Shown: positions 16,129-25,332, counted from the first letter of the stretch. The stretch: 64,000 nucleotides of DNA from an uncultured Fodinibius sp. (GCA_913057775.1 CAJXOG010000004.1:62001-126000), one strand, 5' to 3'. Made by a program: numbers and translations. The notes: generated by a model not told the origin, from the letters alone.

Positions 16129-18279
16129 ATGCGACGATTTTTAATCACACTTTGTATTCCGATTATTGCGCTATCATTAATTTCCTGCGATGATGAATCT
16201 ACCGGTGAAGAGGAACCGCAGCCCTTAGAGTTTACAACGGAACCCTCTGATGGATTAAGTACCATGATTCAAGAAACACCCAGCGACTTTACCTGGGATT
16301 ACTATAACGATAATGTTATGGTGAATATGATCCCTGGTGCTCGATGGAGTGGTGAAATTGCTCTTTCAGGTTTTCAGGTAGAAAATGGGGAAGTGGTTAA
16401 CCGCACTACCACAGAGCCGGTTGAAACCACTGCTGATGAGCTTTCGGCCGGTCTCTCTACCGAAGAGATGTTTCCGGGTTCAAAATGGGTGCCGGGGAAT
16501 TCGTGGGTGCCGGGAAATTCATGGGTGCCGGGGAATTCGTGGGTTCCAGGAAATTCATGGACCCCTTCCGAAATTGAGAATGCTGCATTGTCAGAGTTTG
16601 ATCTCAGCCAGAACGAAACATTGGTAGTCGTTTATGCTCAACTTGCCGGGGAATCGCCCGGACGTGAACAGACTACCCAGCCGTTTGGGATTCTGATGAA
16701 AGAGGAATCAGAGTCGTTGGCATTTACGACAGAGCCCTCCGACGGGTTGAGCAACATGATCCAGGAAACGCCCAGCGACTTTACCTGGGATTATTATAAC
16801 GACAATGTTATGGTAAACATGGTACCTGGATCTCAATGGAGTGGTGACATTGCTCTTTCAGCCTTTCAGGTAGAAAATGGGGAAGTGGTTAACCGCACTA
16901 CTACAGATCCAGTTGAAACCACTGCTGATGAGCTTTCGGCTGGCCTTTCCACAGAAGAGATGTTTCCGGGATCCGAATGGTTTCCAGGCTCTGAATGGAT
17001 TCCGGGTTCCGACTGGTTCCCGGGTTCTGAATGGATTCCCGGTACTGACTGGACCCCCTCAGAAATTGAAAATGTTGCCCTGTCGGAGGTTGATCTGGGC
17101 CAGAATGAGTCGCTCGTGGTCGTTTATGCCCAACTTGCCGGGGAATCGCCCGAACGTGAGCAGACCACCCAACCGTTTGGCGTGCTGATGATGAAAGAGG
17201 AAACAACTGGAACGCTGGAAGTGACTACAACTACAAGTGGCGATAATCAAGATGACGGTTATGAAGTGTTAGTTGACGGAACAACTAACAGTATTGGAGC
17301 TAATGAAACGATAAATATCTCTGATCTGTCAGAGGGAGATTATGAGGTAGAACTAACCGATGTAGCTGATAACTGTGGAGTAGGCGGTGATAACCCACGA
17401 AATGTTACCATTACTGCTGACCAGACAACATCAACAACTTTTGAAGTTACTTGCCAGCAGCCCATGAAGAACGCACTGGCCTTTACCAGTTACCGCGAAG
17501 GCAATGGGGATATTTTTACGATTGGAGATGATGGCTCCGGCGTTAACCAGCTTACCACTAACGGTGAATTTGATGGCCAAGCTGCCGTTTCGCCAAATGG
17601 TACGAAAATTGCTTTCACCAGTGAGCGTGATGGCGACAAGGAGATCTTTGTGATGAACACCGATGGAAGCAACGTCAATCAGTTGACCAACAACAATGAA
17701 CTGGATGAGCATCCCGCTTGGTCTCCTGATGGCAGTGAAATTGTCTTTAGCAGTACCAGAGACGGTGTGGAGGAAATCTACACCATGAACGCTGATGGCA
17801 CGAGCATAAGCCGGGTTACGAATAATTCCCAGGCCGATCTCAATCCGAACTGGTCGCCCGGCGGCAACGAGATTGTCTTTGAAAGCCTGCGTGACAACAA
17901 CCGGGAGATTGTCGTCATAAACACCGATGGTTCCGGAGAAACGCGCCTGACCAACAATGCCATCGAGGATGCTAATCCGGTTTGGTCGCCTGACGGTTCA
18001 GAAATCGCTTTTCATGGGAAACGACAGGGAGAAGGTGATCAGGATATTTATACCATGGATGCTGACGGCAACAACGTTACCCAAGTTACAAGTAACAGCA
18101 ATTTCTATGATATATCACCAACCTGGTCGGCTGATGGCAGTCAGATAGCCTTCGAAAGCAACAGAGAGGGCTCTGGCGGAAGTGATATTTATAAGATTAA
18201 TGCAGACGGTACTTCGCCGGTCCGTATTACTACAAGCAGTGCCTTCGAAGAGCATCCATCATGGAGTCCGTTAGAATAA
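16129..18279 (+). CDS. Large lipoprotein: duplicated Trp-rich repeat module, PEGA-like domain and TolB-type propeller (paralogue 3)
   Basis: A 716-residue lipoprotein with lipobox LISC (Cys20). Two consecutive ~164-residue modules (about 33-196 and 197-358) each carry TTEPSDGLS.MIQETPSDFTW at the front, a stretch of six-residue W-[VFI]-P-G-[NS]-x repeats in the middle, and VVYAQLAGESP.REQTTQPFG at the end. Next come a PEGA-like domain (~361-445) and a six-unit TolB/PD40 propeller to the C terminus (EEHPSWSPLE). The PEGA and propeller parts match the two preceding genes; the duplicated module is unique to this one, and I know no family for it. It is followed by a terminator. Confidence 0.85.
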   Translation: MRRFLITLCIPIIALSLISCDDESTGEEEPQPLEFTTEPSDGLSTMIQETPSDFTWDYYNDNVMVNMIPGARWSGEIALSGFQVENGEVVNRTTTEPVETTADELSAGLSTEEMFPGSKWVPGNSWVPGNSWVPGNSWVPGNSWTPSEIENAALSEFDLSQNETLVVVYAQLAGESPGREQTTQPFGILMKEESESLAFTTEPSDGLSNMIQETPSDFTWDYYNDNVMVNMVPGSQWSGDIALSAFQVENGEVVNRTTTDPVETTADELSAGLSTEEMFPGSEWFPGSEWIPGSDWFPGSEWIPGTDWTPSEIENVALSEVDLGQNESLVVVYAQLAGESPEREQTTQPFGVLMMKEETTGTLEVTTTTSGDNQDDGYEVLVDGTTNSIGANETINISDLSEGDYEVELTDVADNCGVGGDNPRNVTITADQTTSTTFEVTCQQPMKNALAFTSYREGNGDIFTIGDDGSGVNQLTTNGEFDGQAAVSPNGTKIAFTSERDGDKEIFVMNTDGSNVNQLTNNNELDEHPAWSPDGSEIVFSSTRDGVEEIYTMNADGTSISRVTNNSQADLNPNWSPGGNEIVFESLRDNNREIVVINTDGSGETRLTNNAIEDANPVWSPDGSEIAFHGKRQGEGDQDIYTMDADGNNVTQVTSNSNFYDISPTWSADGSQIAFESNREGSGGSDIYKINADGTSPVRITTSSAFEEHPSWSPLE
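16486..16557 (+). repeat. Four 18-base repeats coding WVPGNS
   Basis: Four adjacent 18-base units (TGGGTGCCGGGGAATTCG-type) encode WVPGNS four times, with only third-position changes between units. Such an array can expand or shrink by slippage. Confidence 0.9.
16978..17049 (+). repeat. Four 18-base repeats coding W[FI]PG[ST][ED]
   Basis: The counterpart array in the second module: WFPGSE, WIPGSD, WFPGSE, WIPGTD. The period is the same as in the first array but the consensus is acidic and alternates F and I, so each array seems to have homogenised independently. Confidence 0.9.
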
Positions 18280-18306
18280 TGTTGGATAGCATTTTTTGTT
18301 TCCTAT

Positions 18307-18339
18307 CCGCAATGGGATGGTATCCTGTTGCGGGTTTTT
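18307..18339 (+). terminator. Terminator after the third propeller lipoprotein gene
   Basis: CCGCAA (18307-18312) pairs with TTGCGG (18328-18333), with an inner GGAT/ATCC stem, followed by GTTTTTA. It lies about 28 bases past the stop. Confidence 0.7.
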
Positions 18340-18411
18340 ATTTATCTGCTTGTTCTAATGTAATTTCGTATTATCATTTATGACAAAGATCTCCGTGATA
18401 CCTCAAAAGCG

Positions 18412-18510
18412 GTCAATTGAGGTTCCGTAAGCAAGAGAGAAGTATCAAGTGGAAGTGATGTCTATAGGATTAATGCGGATAGTAACGCCCCGAATGGTAA
18501 AAATAAACCC
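18412..18510 (+). pseudogene. Decayed fragment of a TolB-propeller lipoprotein gene
   Basis: Reading from 18430 gives SKREVSSGSDVYRINADSNA, which closely follows SNREGSGGSDIYKINADGTS near the end of the gene at 16129-18279. The DNA match continues upstream over about 20 more bases (GTCAATTGAGGTTCCG against GTCAGATAGCCTTCG) but with a frame break and a stop. It is the stump of a lost paralogue or of a longer tandem array, stranded between the terminator and the kinase gene. Confidence 0.65.
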
Positions 18511-18511
18511 A

Positions 18512-21076
18512 CTATTTTAAAAGCCTCTTATAATCTGCCACTATTTTTTTATCGACTCCCGCCTGCTGGTAAATTCGTATGATACGATTGATATCTGCGG
18601 AAGTGCTTTTACTGAGATTTGAGCTATGCTTTTCATAAAATTGGTAGTGGTGCTTTTTAAGCGAATCGGTTTCTTTGATTGGTGTATTATCTTGCAGCAT
18701 AAGGCTGGCGGTAAGTAGGCCTTCGGCGTACGCTGTTCGAAGATCATCAGTCCCCCGAATATTTCTATTTATTTGAACGCTTTCTCTAATATATGGTTCA
18801 GCTTTTTCAAATTTCTGTTGTAGCATCAAAAAAACGCTCATAATATTTATCGTCGATACAGTTTGGGTGTGATTCGTACCAAATCGCTGACGCGCTGCAT
18901 TAATATTCTCTTCAAGAAGTTTTGTTGCCTCCTCATAGTTTTTCTGAAAATATAGATTGGTTGCCAGGTTTCTGCGCGCCATTATTGTTTCAGGATGCCC
19001 ACTTCCATTGATTGCTTTTATCAATCGGATTGATGTTCTATAGCTTTCGGTTGCTTTTTTATGGTTTTCCTGCACTCTATACAGATACCCTAAGTTCTGA
19101 TAGTATCCGGCTAACATATTCAAGCGGTTTGTACTGTCCTGTTTAGCTCTCGATATAGCCTTTACATAAAGTGATTCAGCCTTGGCATATTCTTCTTTTT
19201 TTCGAAGGACGTAACCCAATTCTACCATTGTATTTAAAACACTGGGATGAGTTTTAGACAACAGATTTTGCTGAATACTGAGTGCTTTACGCGCGTATAT
19301 TTCAGCTGAATCAATTTTGCCAACATCGCGCATTGCTGAGGCCATATTAGCAAGCACCATTGCAGTATTTTGATCTTCCATGCCGTGAATGGAAAGATTA
19401 ATCTGATAGGCCTTTCGAAAGAAGGGTAAAGCCTTTTTAAAATTATATTGTTTGACGTACCAATGTCCTAGCCGGTTAAGAGCGGTTGCATGTTCAGAAC
19501 TCTGTATTCCGTGTAGAGTTTTACTCGTCTGCACGGCCTTTTGCAACAATGGAAGGGCACTGTCATAATCACCGATATTCGTATGAGCTTGTCCGATAAC
19601 TGATAGCATATTCGCATAACCGGGTTCTCCTTTGAGTCTTTTGGCCTCTTTAGCACCCTGTCGTAATACATCACGGACTTGTAAAGTGTCTTTGGCTGCT
19701 TCCAAATCAAATAATCCAAGGATAAATTGGGATACCTGCTGGGCTTTCTCCGCTTGAATTTGCGCCTGATTACGTTCTTTGGAGATCTGCAAGGTATAGA
19801 AAGTGGCAAAACCAATAATCAGGAGAAAAAATCCGGCGGCAACACTAATCCCATATTTATGTCTTTTGACAAATTTGCCTATTGTATAACGAACAGTATC
19901 CTTCCGCGCCACCAGGGGCAGATTCTTCTTTAGTCGTTCTAAGTCTACCAGTAGTTTTTCGGCTGATGGGTATCGTGCTTCAGGTTCTTTGCGCAAAGCT
20001 TTCATCACGATGGCGTCCAGATCGCCCTGCAGTTTTTGAGCCAGGTCTTCAGGAGATAAATTTCGTGAGTTGGCTATTTTTTCTTTTCGATTAACAAGCA
20101 AGCTTTGAAAGCGATCTGAGGGTTTATCCGGAGATTTTTGTCGGATAAGTTGTTCAATGTCGGTAAAACTTTTTTCATCCATATCAAAGGGATGAACGCC
20201 GGCCAACAATTCGTATAAAAGAATACCCAGTGTATAAATATCTGTGTGGGTTGTAATAGATTCTTTTTTGATTTGCTCGGGAGCCGCGTAGCCGAGCGTT
20301 AGAATACGTGCACCGGTTTGCGTTTCAAAGAGTTGGGTATTAGGATCTTCGGGCTCCAAAAGTTTTGCAATGCCGAAATCAAGAATTTTTACTTGTCCAT
20401 TTGGGGTCACCAGAATATTGGAGGGTTTCAAATCGCGATGGATAATCGCATTGTTATGGGCGTGATGTACCGCTTCACAAATAGATTTAAAGAGCTCCAG
20501 ACGCTTATCTATAGATAACCTATTATCATCACAATAATTGTAAAGCGGCGTGCCCTCCACATATTCCATCACTAGGTATGGCAGTCCCTCGTCCGTCATG
20601 CCGCCGTCTAGCAGTCGGGCAATATTTGGATGATTGAGCTTGGCCAGAATGTTCCGCTCACGCTTAAATCGGGCGATATTTGACGGCGTATCCATGCCGC
20701 GCCGCATGAGCTTTAAGGCTACTTTCTGCTCGTAAGCCTGATCCGCGCGTTCGGCCAGAAAAACCGATCCCATGCCACCGTGACCAATAAGCTCGATAAG
20801 TTTATAATTGTCGATGGTAGTTCCGATGAGGGAAGAAGTGTTCTCTCCAATTTCGTTTCGTGATATCTCATGAGCAAGCTGGGTATAATCTCCGAGATCC
20901 TCTAAAAAATTTTCTGTATCGGATTGCTCGATTGAGGCAACTAGTTCGGTGACCTCTCGCTTGAGTTGTTTATTGTCCTTACATTTCTCTTGAATATAGC
21001 TTTCTCGTTCTTTTTCGCTAAGATCAAGGGCTGTATCTACGATGTTATTTATTTTCTTCCACCGTTGCTGATCCAT
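18512..21076 (-). CDS. Transmembrane Ser/Thr protein kinase with C-terminal TPR domain
   Basis: An 854-residue kinase. Residues 1-60 form the small helical MDQQRWK..NFLEDL module common before the kinase domain in ECF-linked kinases. The kinase domain spans ~90-385 with the GHGGMGSV glycine loop, K122 in VALKL, HRDLKPSN (213-220), DFG (233-235) and APEQ (265-268), so it should be active. A single membrane segment lies at about 409-430. The rest consists of about eight TPR units (for example AEIYARKALSIQQNLL). With the kinase inside, the TPR tail should lie in the periplasm. It is 17 bases downstream of the ECF sigma gene and surely cotranscribed with it. Kinase control of the sigma factor is known for some ECF-kinase pairs and is inferred here. 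Confidence 0.9.
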   Translation of the reverse strand: MDQQRWKKINNIVDTALDLSEKERESYIQEKCKDNKQLKREVTELVASIEQSDTENFLEDLGDYTQLAHEISRNEIGENTSSLIGTTIDNYKLIELIGHGGMGSVFLAERADQAYEQKVALKLMRRGMDTPSNIARFKRERNILAKLNHPNIARLLDGGMTDEGLPYLVMEYVEGTPLYNYCDDNRLSIDKRLELFKSICEAVHHAHNNAIIHRDLKPSNILVTPNGQVKILDFGIAKLLEPEDPNTQLFETQTGARILTLGYAAPEQIKKESITTHTDIYTLGILLYELLAGVHPFDMDEKSFTDIEQLIRQKSPDKPSDRFQSLLVNRKEKIANSRNLSPEDLAQKLQGDLDAIVMKALRKEPEARYPSAEKLLVDLERLKKNLPLVARKDTVRYTIGKFVKRHKYGISVAAGFFLLIIGFATFYTLQISKERNQAQIQAEKAQQVSQFILGLFDLEAAKDTLQVRDVLRQGAKEAKRLKGEPGYANMLSVIGQAHTNIGDYDSALPLLQKAVQTSKTLHGIQSSEHATALNRLGHWYVKQYNFKKALPFFRKAYQINLSIHGMEDQNTAMVLANMASAMRDVGKIDSAEIYARKALSIQQNLLSKTHPSVLNTMVELGYVLRKKEEYAKAESLYVKAISRAKQDSTNRLNMLAGYYQNLGYLYRVQENHKKATESYRTSIRLIKAINGSGHPETIMARRNLATNLYFQKNYEEATKLLEENINAARQRFGTNHTQTVSTINIMSVFLMLQQKFEKAEPYIRESVQINRNIRGTDDLRTAYAEGLLTASLMLQDNTPIKETDSLKKHHYQFYEKHSSNLSKSTSADINRIIRIYQQAGVDKKIVADYKRLLK

Positions 21077-21093
21077 ACGAAAAAACTTCCGAT

Positions 21094-21657
21094 TTATTCC
21101 TTTTTTAATTCCTTATAGAGCCATCCCCGGGCTTTGGCCCAGTCGCGCTTGACGGTACGTTCCGATACATCCAGCGCCTTGGCAGTCTGATAAATCGTCA
21201 TTTGTCCGAAATAACGAAGTGTTACCACTTCGGCCATGCGTTCATCCAGTTCGGCAAGTTCATCTAATTTTTCATCCAGATTGATAATTTCTTCAGACTC
21301 TTGACGTGCTTTTAATAATTTATCGATATAAGTAACCTCTTTTTGGTCGCCGCCACGTTTCTCGGCTTTCTTTTTTCGAGCGTGATCCACCAGAATTTGA
21401 CGCATGCAACGAGCCGCTATTGCTAAAAAGTGATTTTTATCATTGGCCTCAATACAGGTTTGGTCAACCATTTTTAGGTAAACTTCATGTACTAGCTCGG
21501 TTTCCGAAACCGTAATATCGTTGCGTTCTCCTTTGAGCTTGGAACATGCAAGGCCTTTCAACTCTTTATAAACAAGGGGGAAAAATTCTTCGTAAGCTTC
21601 TTCGGATCCCTTTTTTACCTCCATTAAGAGCCGGGTAACCTCTGATTTATTTCTCAT
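21094..21657 (-). CDS. ECF-type RNA polymerase sigma factor (kinase-linked type)
   Basis: A 187-residue sigma-70 family protein with only regions 2 and 4. Region 2 includes SETELVHEVYLKMVDQ and FLAIAARCMRQILVDHARKK; region 4 includes LDERMAEVVTLRYFGQMTIYQTAKALDVSERTVKRDW, with the helix-turn-helix in the last part. The VDHARKK signature places it with ECF factors often found beside Ser/Thr kinases (TIGR02999-like). No anti-sigma factor gene is next to it, which fits control by the kinase. Likely targets are the four lipoprotein genes carrying the shared element; no copy of that element was seen upstream of this gene itself. Confidence 0.9.
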   Translation of the reverse strand: MRNKSEVTRLLMEVKKGSEEAYEEFFPLVYKELKGLACSKLKGERNDITVSETELVHEVYLKMVDQTCIEANDKNHFLAIAARCMRQILVDHARKKKAEKRGGDQKEVTYIDKLLKARQESEEIINLDEKLDELAELDERMAEVVTLRYFGQMTIYQTAKALDVSERTVKRDWAKARGWLYKELKKE

Positions 21658-21838
21658 CTTTAAAATCAGTACTTCTTTAAAAATTTGTACCCTGAAAATT
21701 TCTTTTAAAGAACGTATGCCTTTGTGGATGGATATTCAAGAATAGGTCAGGCTTTTCTTAATGAAACTTATTGATTAGACATGAAAAAAATAGTTAAGGT
21801 ACGAAGCTATTAATAATAAAAGTGAAGATGCTATCGTC

Positions 21839-22753
21839 CTATGCCCGGGGATGAAATTCTTTATGGACCTGATGAAGCAGTGAGCGATCCACATGAGTAT
21901 AAATTTCGGTAGTGTTGATAGAAGCATGGCCCAGCATTTCCTGCACGGCGCGCAGATCAGCACCGCCTTCTAGCAGGTGAGTAGCAAAAGAGTGACGAAA
22001 AATATGAGGATACACATTTTTTTCAATCCCTGCTCGTTCGGCAGCATCATTAACAATATTCCAGATACTCATACGCGACAGAGGGTTGCCCCGTTGACTC
22101 AGAAAAACTTTGTTTTCGGCTTTTTGGGGATTTTTGTCACTTTGAAACTTGGGACGCACTACTTCAATATAATGCTCCAATGCTGATTGAGCCATTTCTC
22201 CGACAGGCACCAAGCGTTCCTTGTTGCCCTTACCAAGTACACGGATAAATCCAATTTCAAAGATCATATTATCAAGTTCCAGACTGGTAAGCTCACTAAC
22301 CCGCATACCGGTAGCGTAAAGCGTTTCCAATATGGCCGCATTGCGGATGCCGGCATCGGTTTCGCGGTTGGGGATATCAATGATAGCAGAAACTTCATCA
22401 GGATTTAACACATCCGGTAGATTCTTTGCTTTCTTGGGCAAATCAACTAATTCTGCAGGATTGGCTTCTGCCATGCCTTCTACAACAGCAAATTCGTGAA
22501 AGCCCCGGATACTGGATATATTTCTCGCAATAGAGCTTACGGATAGATCCATGGCCGTCAGTTCTTCAAGATAGTTTTCGATATGGCGTAGTTCAATACC
22601 TCCCAAGTCGGATATCTGCAAGTCATTAGCTACAAATCGAAGATATCGTTTTAAGTCATTTTTGTATGATACAACAGAATTCTCGGAGAGACTCTTTTCC
22701 AGTTTGACAAACTGGAGATATCGCTGTAGCTCTTGTTGAAAATGCATGCTCAT
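21839..22753 (-). CDS. xerD: Tyrosine recombinase of the XerC/XerD type
   Basis: A 304-residue site-specific recombinase that should resolve chromosome dimers at dif. The N-terminal SAM-like core-binding domain covers ~5-90. The catalytic domain shows R in YATGMRVSELTSLEL, K in GKGNKERLVP, HIFRHSFATHLLEGGADLRAVQEMLGH, and the nucleophile tyrosine in TEIYTHVD. The C-terminal LLHQVHKEFHPRA tail is XerD-like, though XerC cannot be excluded. Its start overlaps the stop of the upstream HD-domain gene by one base (TAATG), so translation is probably coupled. No att site or mobile element is nearby, which favours a housekeeping role. Confidence 0.88.
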   Translation of the reverse strand: MSMHFQQELQRYLQFVKLEKSLSENSVVSYKNDLKRYLRFVANDLQISDLGGIELRHIENYLEELTAMDLSVSSIARNISSIRGFHEFAVVEGMAEANPAELVDLPKKAKNLPDVLNPDEVSAIIDIPNRETDAGIRNAAILETLYATGMRVSELTSLELDNMIFEIGFIRVLGKGNKERLVPVGEMAQSALEHYIEVVRPKFQSDKNPQKAENKVFLSQRGNPLSRMSIWNIVNDAAERAGIEKNVYPHIFRHSFATHLLEGGADLRAVQEMLGHASINTTEIYTHVDRSLLHQVHKEFHPRA

Positions 22754-25203
22754 TACGAATTATAATATTCGTCTACCCGCGGGGGCTTTTTGGGAGAGTC
22801 GGGATGATCAGGCATTTCATCGGTAGCCGGTGTTTCTTCAAGATCGATATCTTCAGATTTTTCTGCGGCTTTTTCTTCCTTCTCTTTATCAGAGTCGGGA
22901 TACTCAACACGGCTGTGATATATACCTACTAAAATATTGAGAAACGTTTCCTTGATCGTTCGGATATCTTGAAAAGTAAGCGGTGTTTTACTTAGTTGCC
23001 CTTCATTGACGCGCTCGTCAATCATCCTGTCGATAAGGTTTTCGAGTTTCTGATAGTTGGGATCTTTCATCGCCCGAGAAGAAGCCTCAATGCAATCGGC
23101 CAGCAGTAAAATTCCGGTTTCTTTTGTCTGTGGAATGGGACCATCATATCTGAAGTCTTCTTCGCGGATTTCTTTTTTACTGGTATCGGCCTGCTCTTTG
23201 GCTTTTTCCCAGAAATATTTAATGAGGGAATCACCGTGATGGGTTCGGATGAAATCGATGATAACCTCGGGAAGACCGTGATCTTCAGCTATCTTAACAC
23301 CATTAGAAACGTGTGCTTTAATTACGAGAGCACTCATGCGCGGCTTTAGTTTGTCATGTTCATTACTCTCAGTCTGGTTTTCGGTGAAATAGCCGGGATT
23401 TTCCATTTTTCCAATATCGTGATAGAGCCCTCCAACCCGGCAAAGTAATCCGTTGGCGTGGATGGCTCCTGCAGCAGCTTCGGCAAGGTTCGATACTTGC
23501 AGGCTGTGGTGGAAAGTTCCGGGAGCTTTAGTCATTAATGTTTTAAGCAGCGGTAGGTTTGTGTCACTCAGCTCTAAAAGTGAAAAATCGGTGGTTACAT
23601 TGAATGATTTTTCAAAGAGCAGGATAAGTGGATAAGTGAATAGGATAAAGATAGCATTAATAGCTATAAATAGTAGTTCGCTTCCCAGTACACTCCAGCT
23701 GTCAAAGGTGGTCATGCTAAAGCCCAGCACTACCACAAGGTACGATCCAAATACGATGCCGGGAGTGGTGAAGAAAAATTGCGAACGCTTTTTAATATCA
23801 CGCACTGAGAATAACCCAAGACTGCAGGCAACGGTGGTAGCGGTGACGAATTCAAAATTATTACCATTAATAAGACCGGTAAGAAGTGCCAGCGTAATCG
23901 TTGATAACAGGCCTACCCGGGAATCAAAAATGATAGTTAGAATTATGGGAGCAATGGCAATAGGTACGATAAATGGGGAAATGTCATCAAGATGATAAAC
24001 AATAGAACTACCGATAATTACAAGAGACAGCGCAATGAGTACAAGTGTTAACATCGAATTGTTAACAAAGATATACCTGCGGTACAGATAGAGATAGAAA
24101 AAGAAAATGGTAAGAATAGAAATTACTGCTATTATATCTCCGCCATAGCGTAGCCAGCGTTCGAGAGTACTTGCATTCTGGGCACGGGCATCAGCCAAAC
24201 TCTGCAGCATATTATATTTTTCAGGGGTAACAATATCACCCCGACGAATAATAACCTGTCCCTGGGCAACGGCTCCTTTTGAGGTGGATATTTCGTCAAG
24301 AGCATCCTGTATGCGCGCTTGGGTTTCCTCTTTATTGAAGATGTAGTTTGGCTGGATAATTTGGGCAAAAATTTCGTTGCCCGCTTTCGCTAATTCGTCA
24401 TAAAAATTACGTGAAAGACGATATTGCACATATTCTTTTGCTTCAGGCAGATCACGGACATTTACTAAATTGAGCGTTTGTTCGGTACGATCCTGTAAGT
24501 CGCGAATCGTAATTTCATCGTTAGACAATTCTGATTTTGGAACATTTAAAACCCCGTTTTCAAGTACTTCATTAGCAAGCGTTTCAAGCTGATCTTTGAG
24601 ATTTGCTTCAGAAAACTGATTGTTTGTACCGTTGTTAGAATTGTTGTTCTGTGAGGTGACAGACTCATAGTTTTCCAAAAGTGTTTGCCAGGCCGAATCG
24701 GATAAATTGATGGGCGCTCTGTTTTTTAGCTCTTCGAATCGCAGGCTGTCTTGTTGGGCATCTGATTGTTCATCTTGCTTTGATTGCTGCCAGATTTCGT
24801 AGCCCTTTTTTAGTGGTCTTAAATTTTGAAAGAGGGAATCCAACTTGCTTTGCACCTCAATTTGAACATCCGGTTCCTTATGGAAAATAGGCGGGGTTGT
24901 TTCACGTATTGTTTGACGTTCTTTTTCGAGTTCCTGGTCACCTTTTTGGATGGCAAAAGTGAAAGGAGCTGTTAAATCATCTGCCCGCCAGGGTTCCCCA
25001 ACATTGTAGTTAATAGGTTCTTTATAAGAGCTTTCTGGTATGGCAAGGACAATAATTCCCAGAAATAGAACAAGGATAAATGCTCTGAGATAAGGATTGT
25101 ACTTAAATGAAGAGGCTTCTTCTTGTTTTTTCTTCTTTTCCCCGATTACAGGAGCGCCCTGCCTCTTTTTGGGTGCTAATCCCAATTTTTCAAGAATACC
25201 CAT
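22753..25203 (-). CDS. 7TM-HD membrane phosphodiesterase (PgpH-like, probable c-di-AMP hydrolase)
   Basis: An 816-residue protein with an N-terminal cytoplasmic stub, one membrane segment (~35-55), a large extracytoplasmic 7TMR-HDED domain (~60-335), about seven membrane segments (~340-530) and a C-terminal HD domain. The HD domain contains HHSLQVSNLAEAAA and LYHDIGK (HDIG) plus the FIRTHHGDSLI segment. PgpH-type members hydrolyse cyclic di-AMP. The acidic tail (EKEEKAAEKSEDIDLEETPATDE) is unusual but probably unstructured. It is translationally coupled to the xerD-like gene downstream. Confidence 0.9.
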   Translation of the reverse strand: MGILEKLGLAPKKRQGAPVIGEKKKKQEEASSFKYNPYLRAFILVLFLGIIVLAIPESSYKEPINYNVGEPWRADDLTAPFTFAIQKGDQELEKERQTIRETTPPIFHKEPDVQIEVQSKLDSLFQNLRPLKKGYEIWQQSKQDEQSDAQQDSLRFEELKNRAPINLSDSAWQTLLENYESVTSQNNNSNNGTNNQFSEANLKDQLETLANEVLENGVLNVPKSELSNDEITIRDLQDRTEQTLNLVNVRDLPEAKEYVQYRLSRNFYDELAKAGNEIFAQIIQPNYIFNKEETQARIQDALDEISTSKGAVAQGQVIIRRGDIVTPEKYNMLQSLADARAQNASTLERWLRYGGDIIAVISILTIFFFYLYLYRRYIFVNNSMLTLVLIALSLVIIGSSIVYHLDDISPFIVPIAIAPIILTIIFDSRVGLLSTITLALLTGLINGNNFEFVTATTVACSLGLFSVRDIKKRSQFFFTTPGIVFGSYLVVVLGFSMTTFDSWSVLGSELLFIAINAIFILFTYPLILLFEKSFNVTTDFSLLELSDTNLPLLKTLMTKAPGTFHHSLQVSNLAEAAAGAIHANGLLCRVGGLYHDIGKMENPGYFTENQTESNEHDKLKPRMSALVIKAHVSNGVKIAEDHGLPEVIIDFIRTHHGDSLIKYFWEKAKEQADTSKKEIREEDFRYDGPIPQTKETGILLLADCIEASSRAMKDPNYQKLENLIDRMIDERVNEGQLSKTPLTFQDIRTIKETFLNILVGIYHSRVEYPDSDKEKEEKAAEKSEDIDLEETPATDEMPDHPDSPKKPPRVDEYYNS

Positions 25204-25332
25204 AAATGTAAATTCAGTCCGTTTCTGTGAAATCTAACCTGACAGAAACATTAAAATGTTTGGATAAGATACGTTGATTACAAAATTATACCAACCCATA
25301 ACCATATTACCAAACCAGTAGTAGTTTATAGT

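Larger units (their letters stand above)
16225..17202 (+). repeat. Tandem duplication of a ~490-base module inside the third lipoprotein gene
   Basis: Copy A (16225-16716) and copy B (16717-17202) encode nearly the same 164-residue module. Outside the hexapeptide stretch most differences are single substitutions, indicating a fairly recent in-frame duplication. Confidence 0.85.

Noticed and set aside
16486-17049. Regular short repeats that could suggest a CRISPR array
   Set aside because: The units are 18 bases, adjacent, with no spacers, and in frame in a lipoprotein gene.
16385-17188. Overlapping plus-strand frames with repeated CRGIRG- or FRVPTG-type peptides
   Set aside because: They are the +1/+2 readings of the hexapeptide arrays inside the lipoprotein gene and have no supporting start context.
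21658-21838. Search for a copy of the 42-base element upstream of the sigma factor gene
   Set aside because: Read on the minus strand, the region has no TTTGTC...CGCAT...CTATGTA pattern, so autoregulation through this element is not supported.
21839-22753. Tyrosine recombinase as part of an integrated mobile element
   Set aside because: It is of XerD type, overlaps a housekeeping-like gene, and no att repeat, tRNA or phage gene is nearby.
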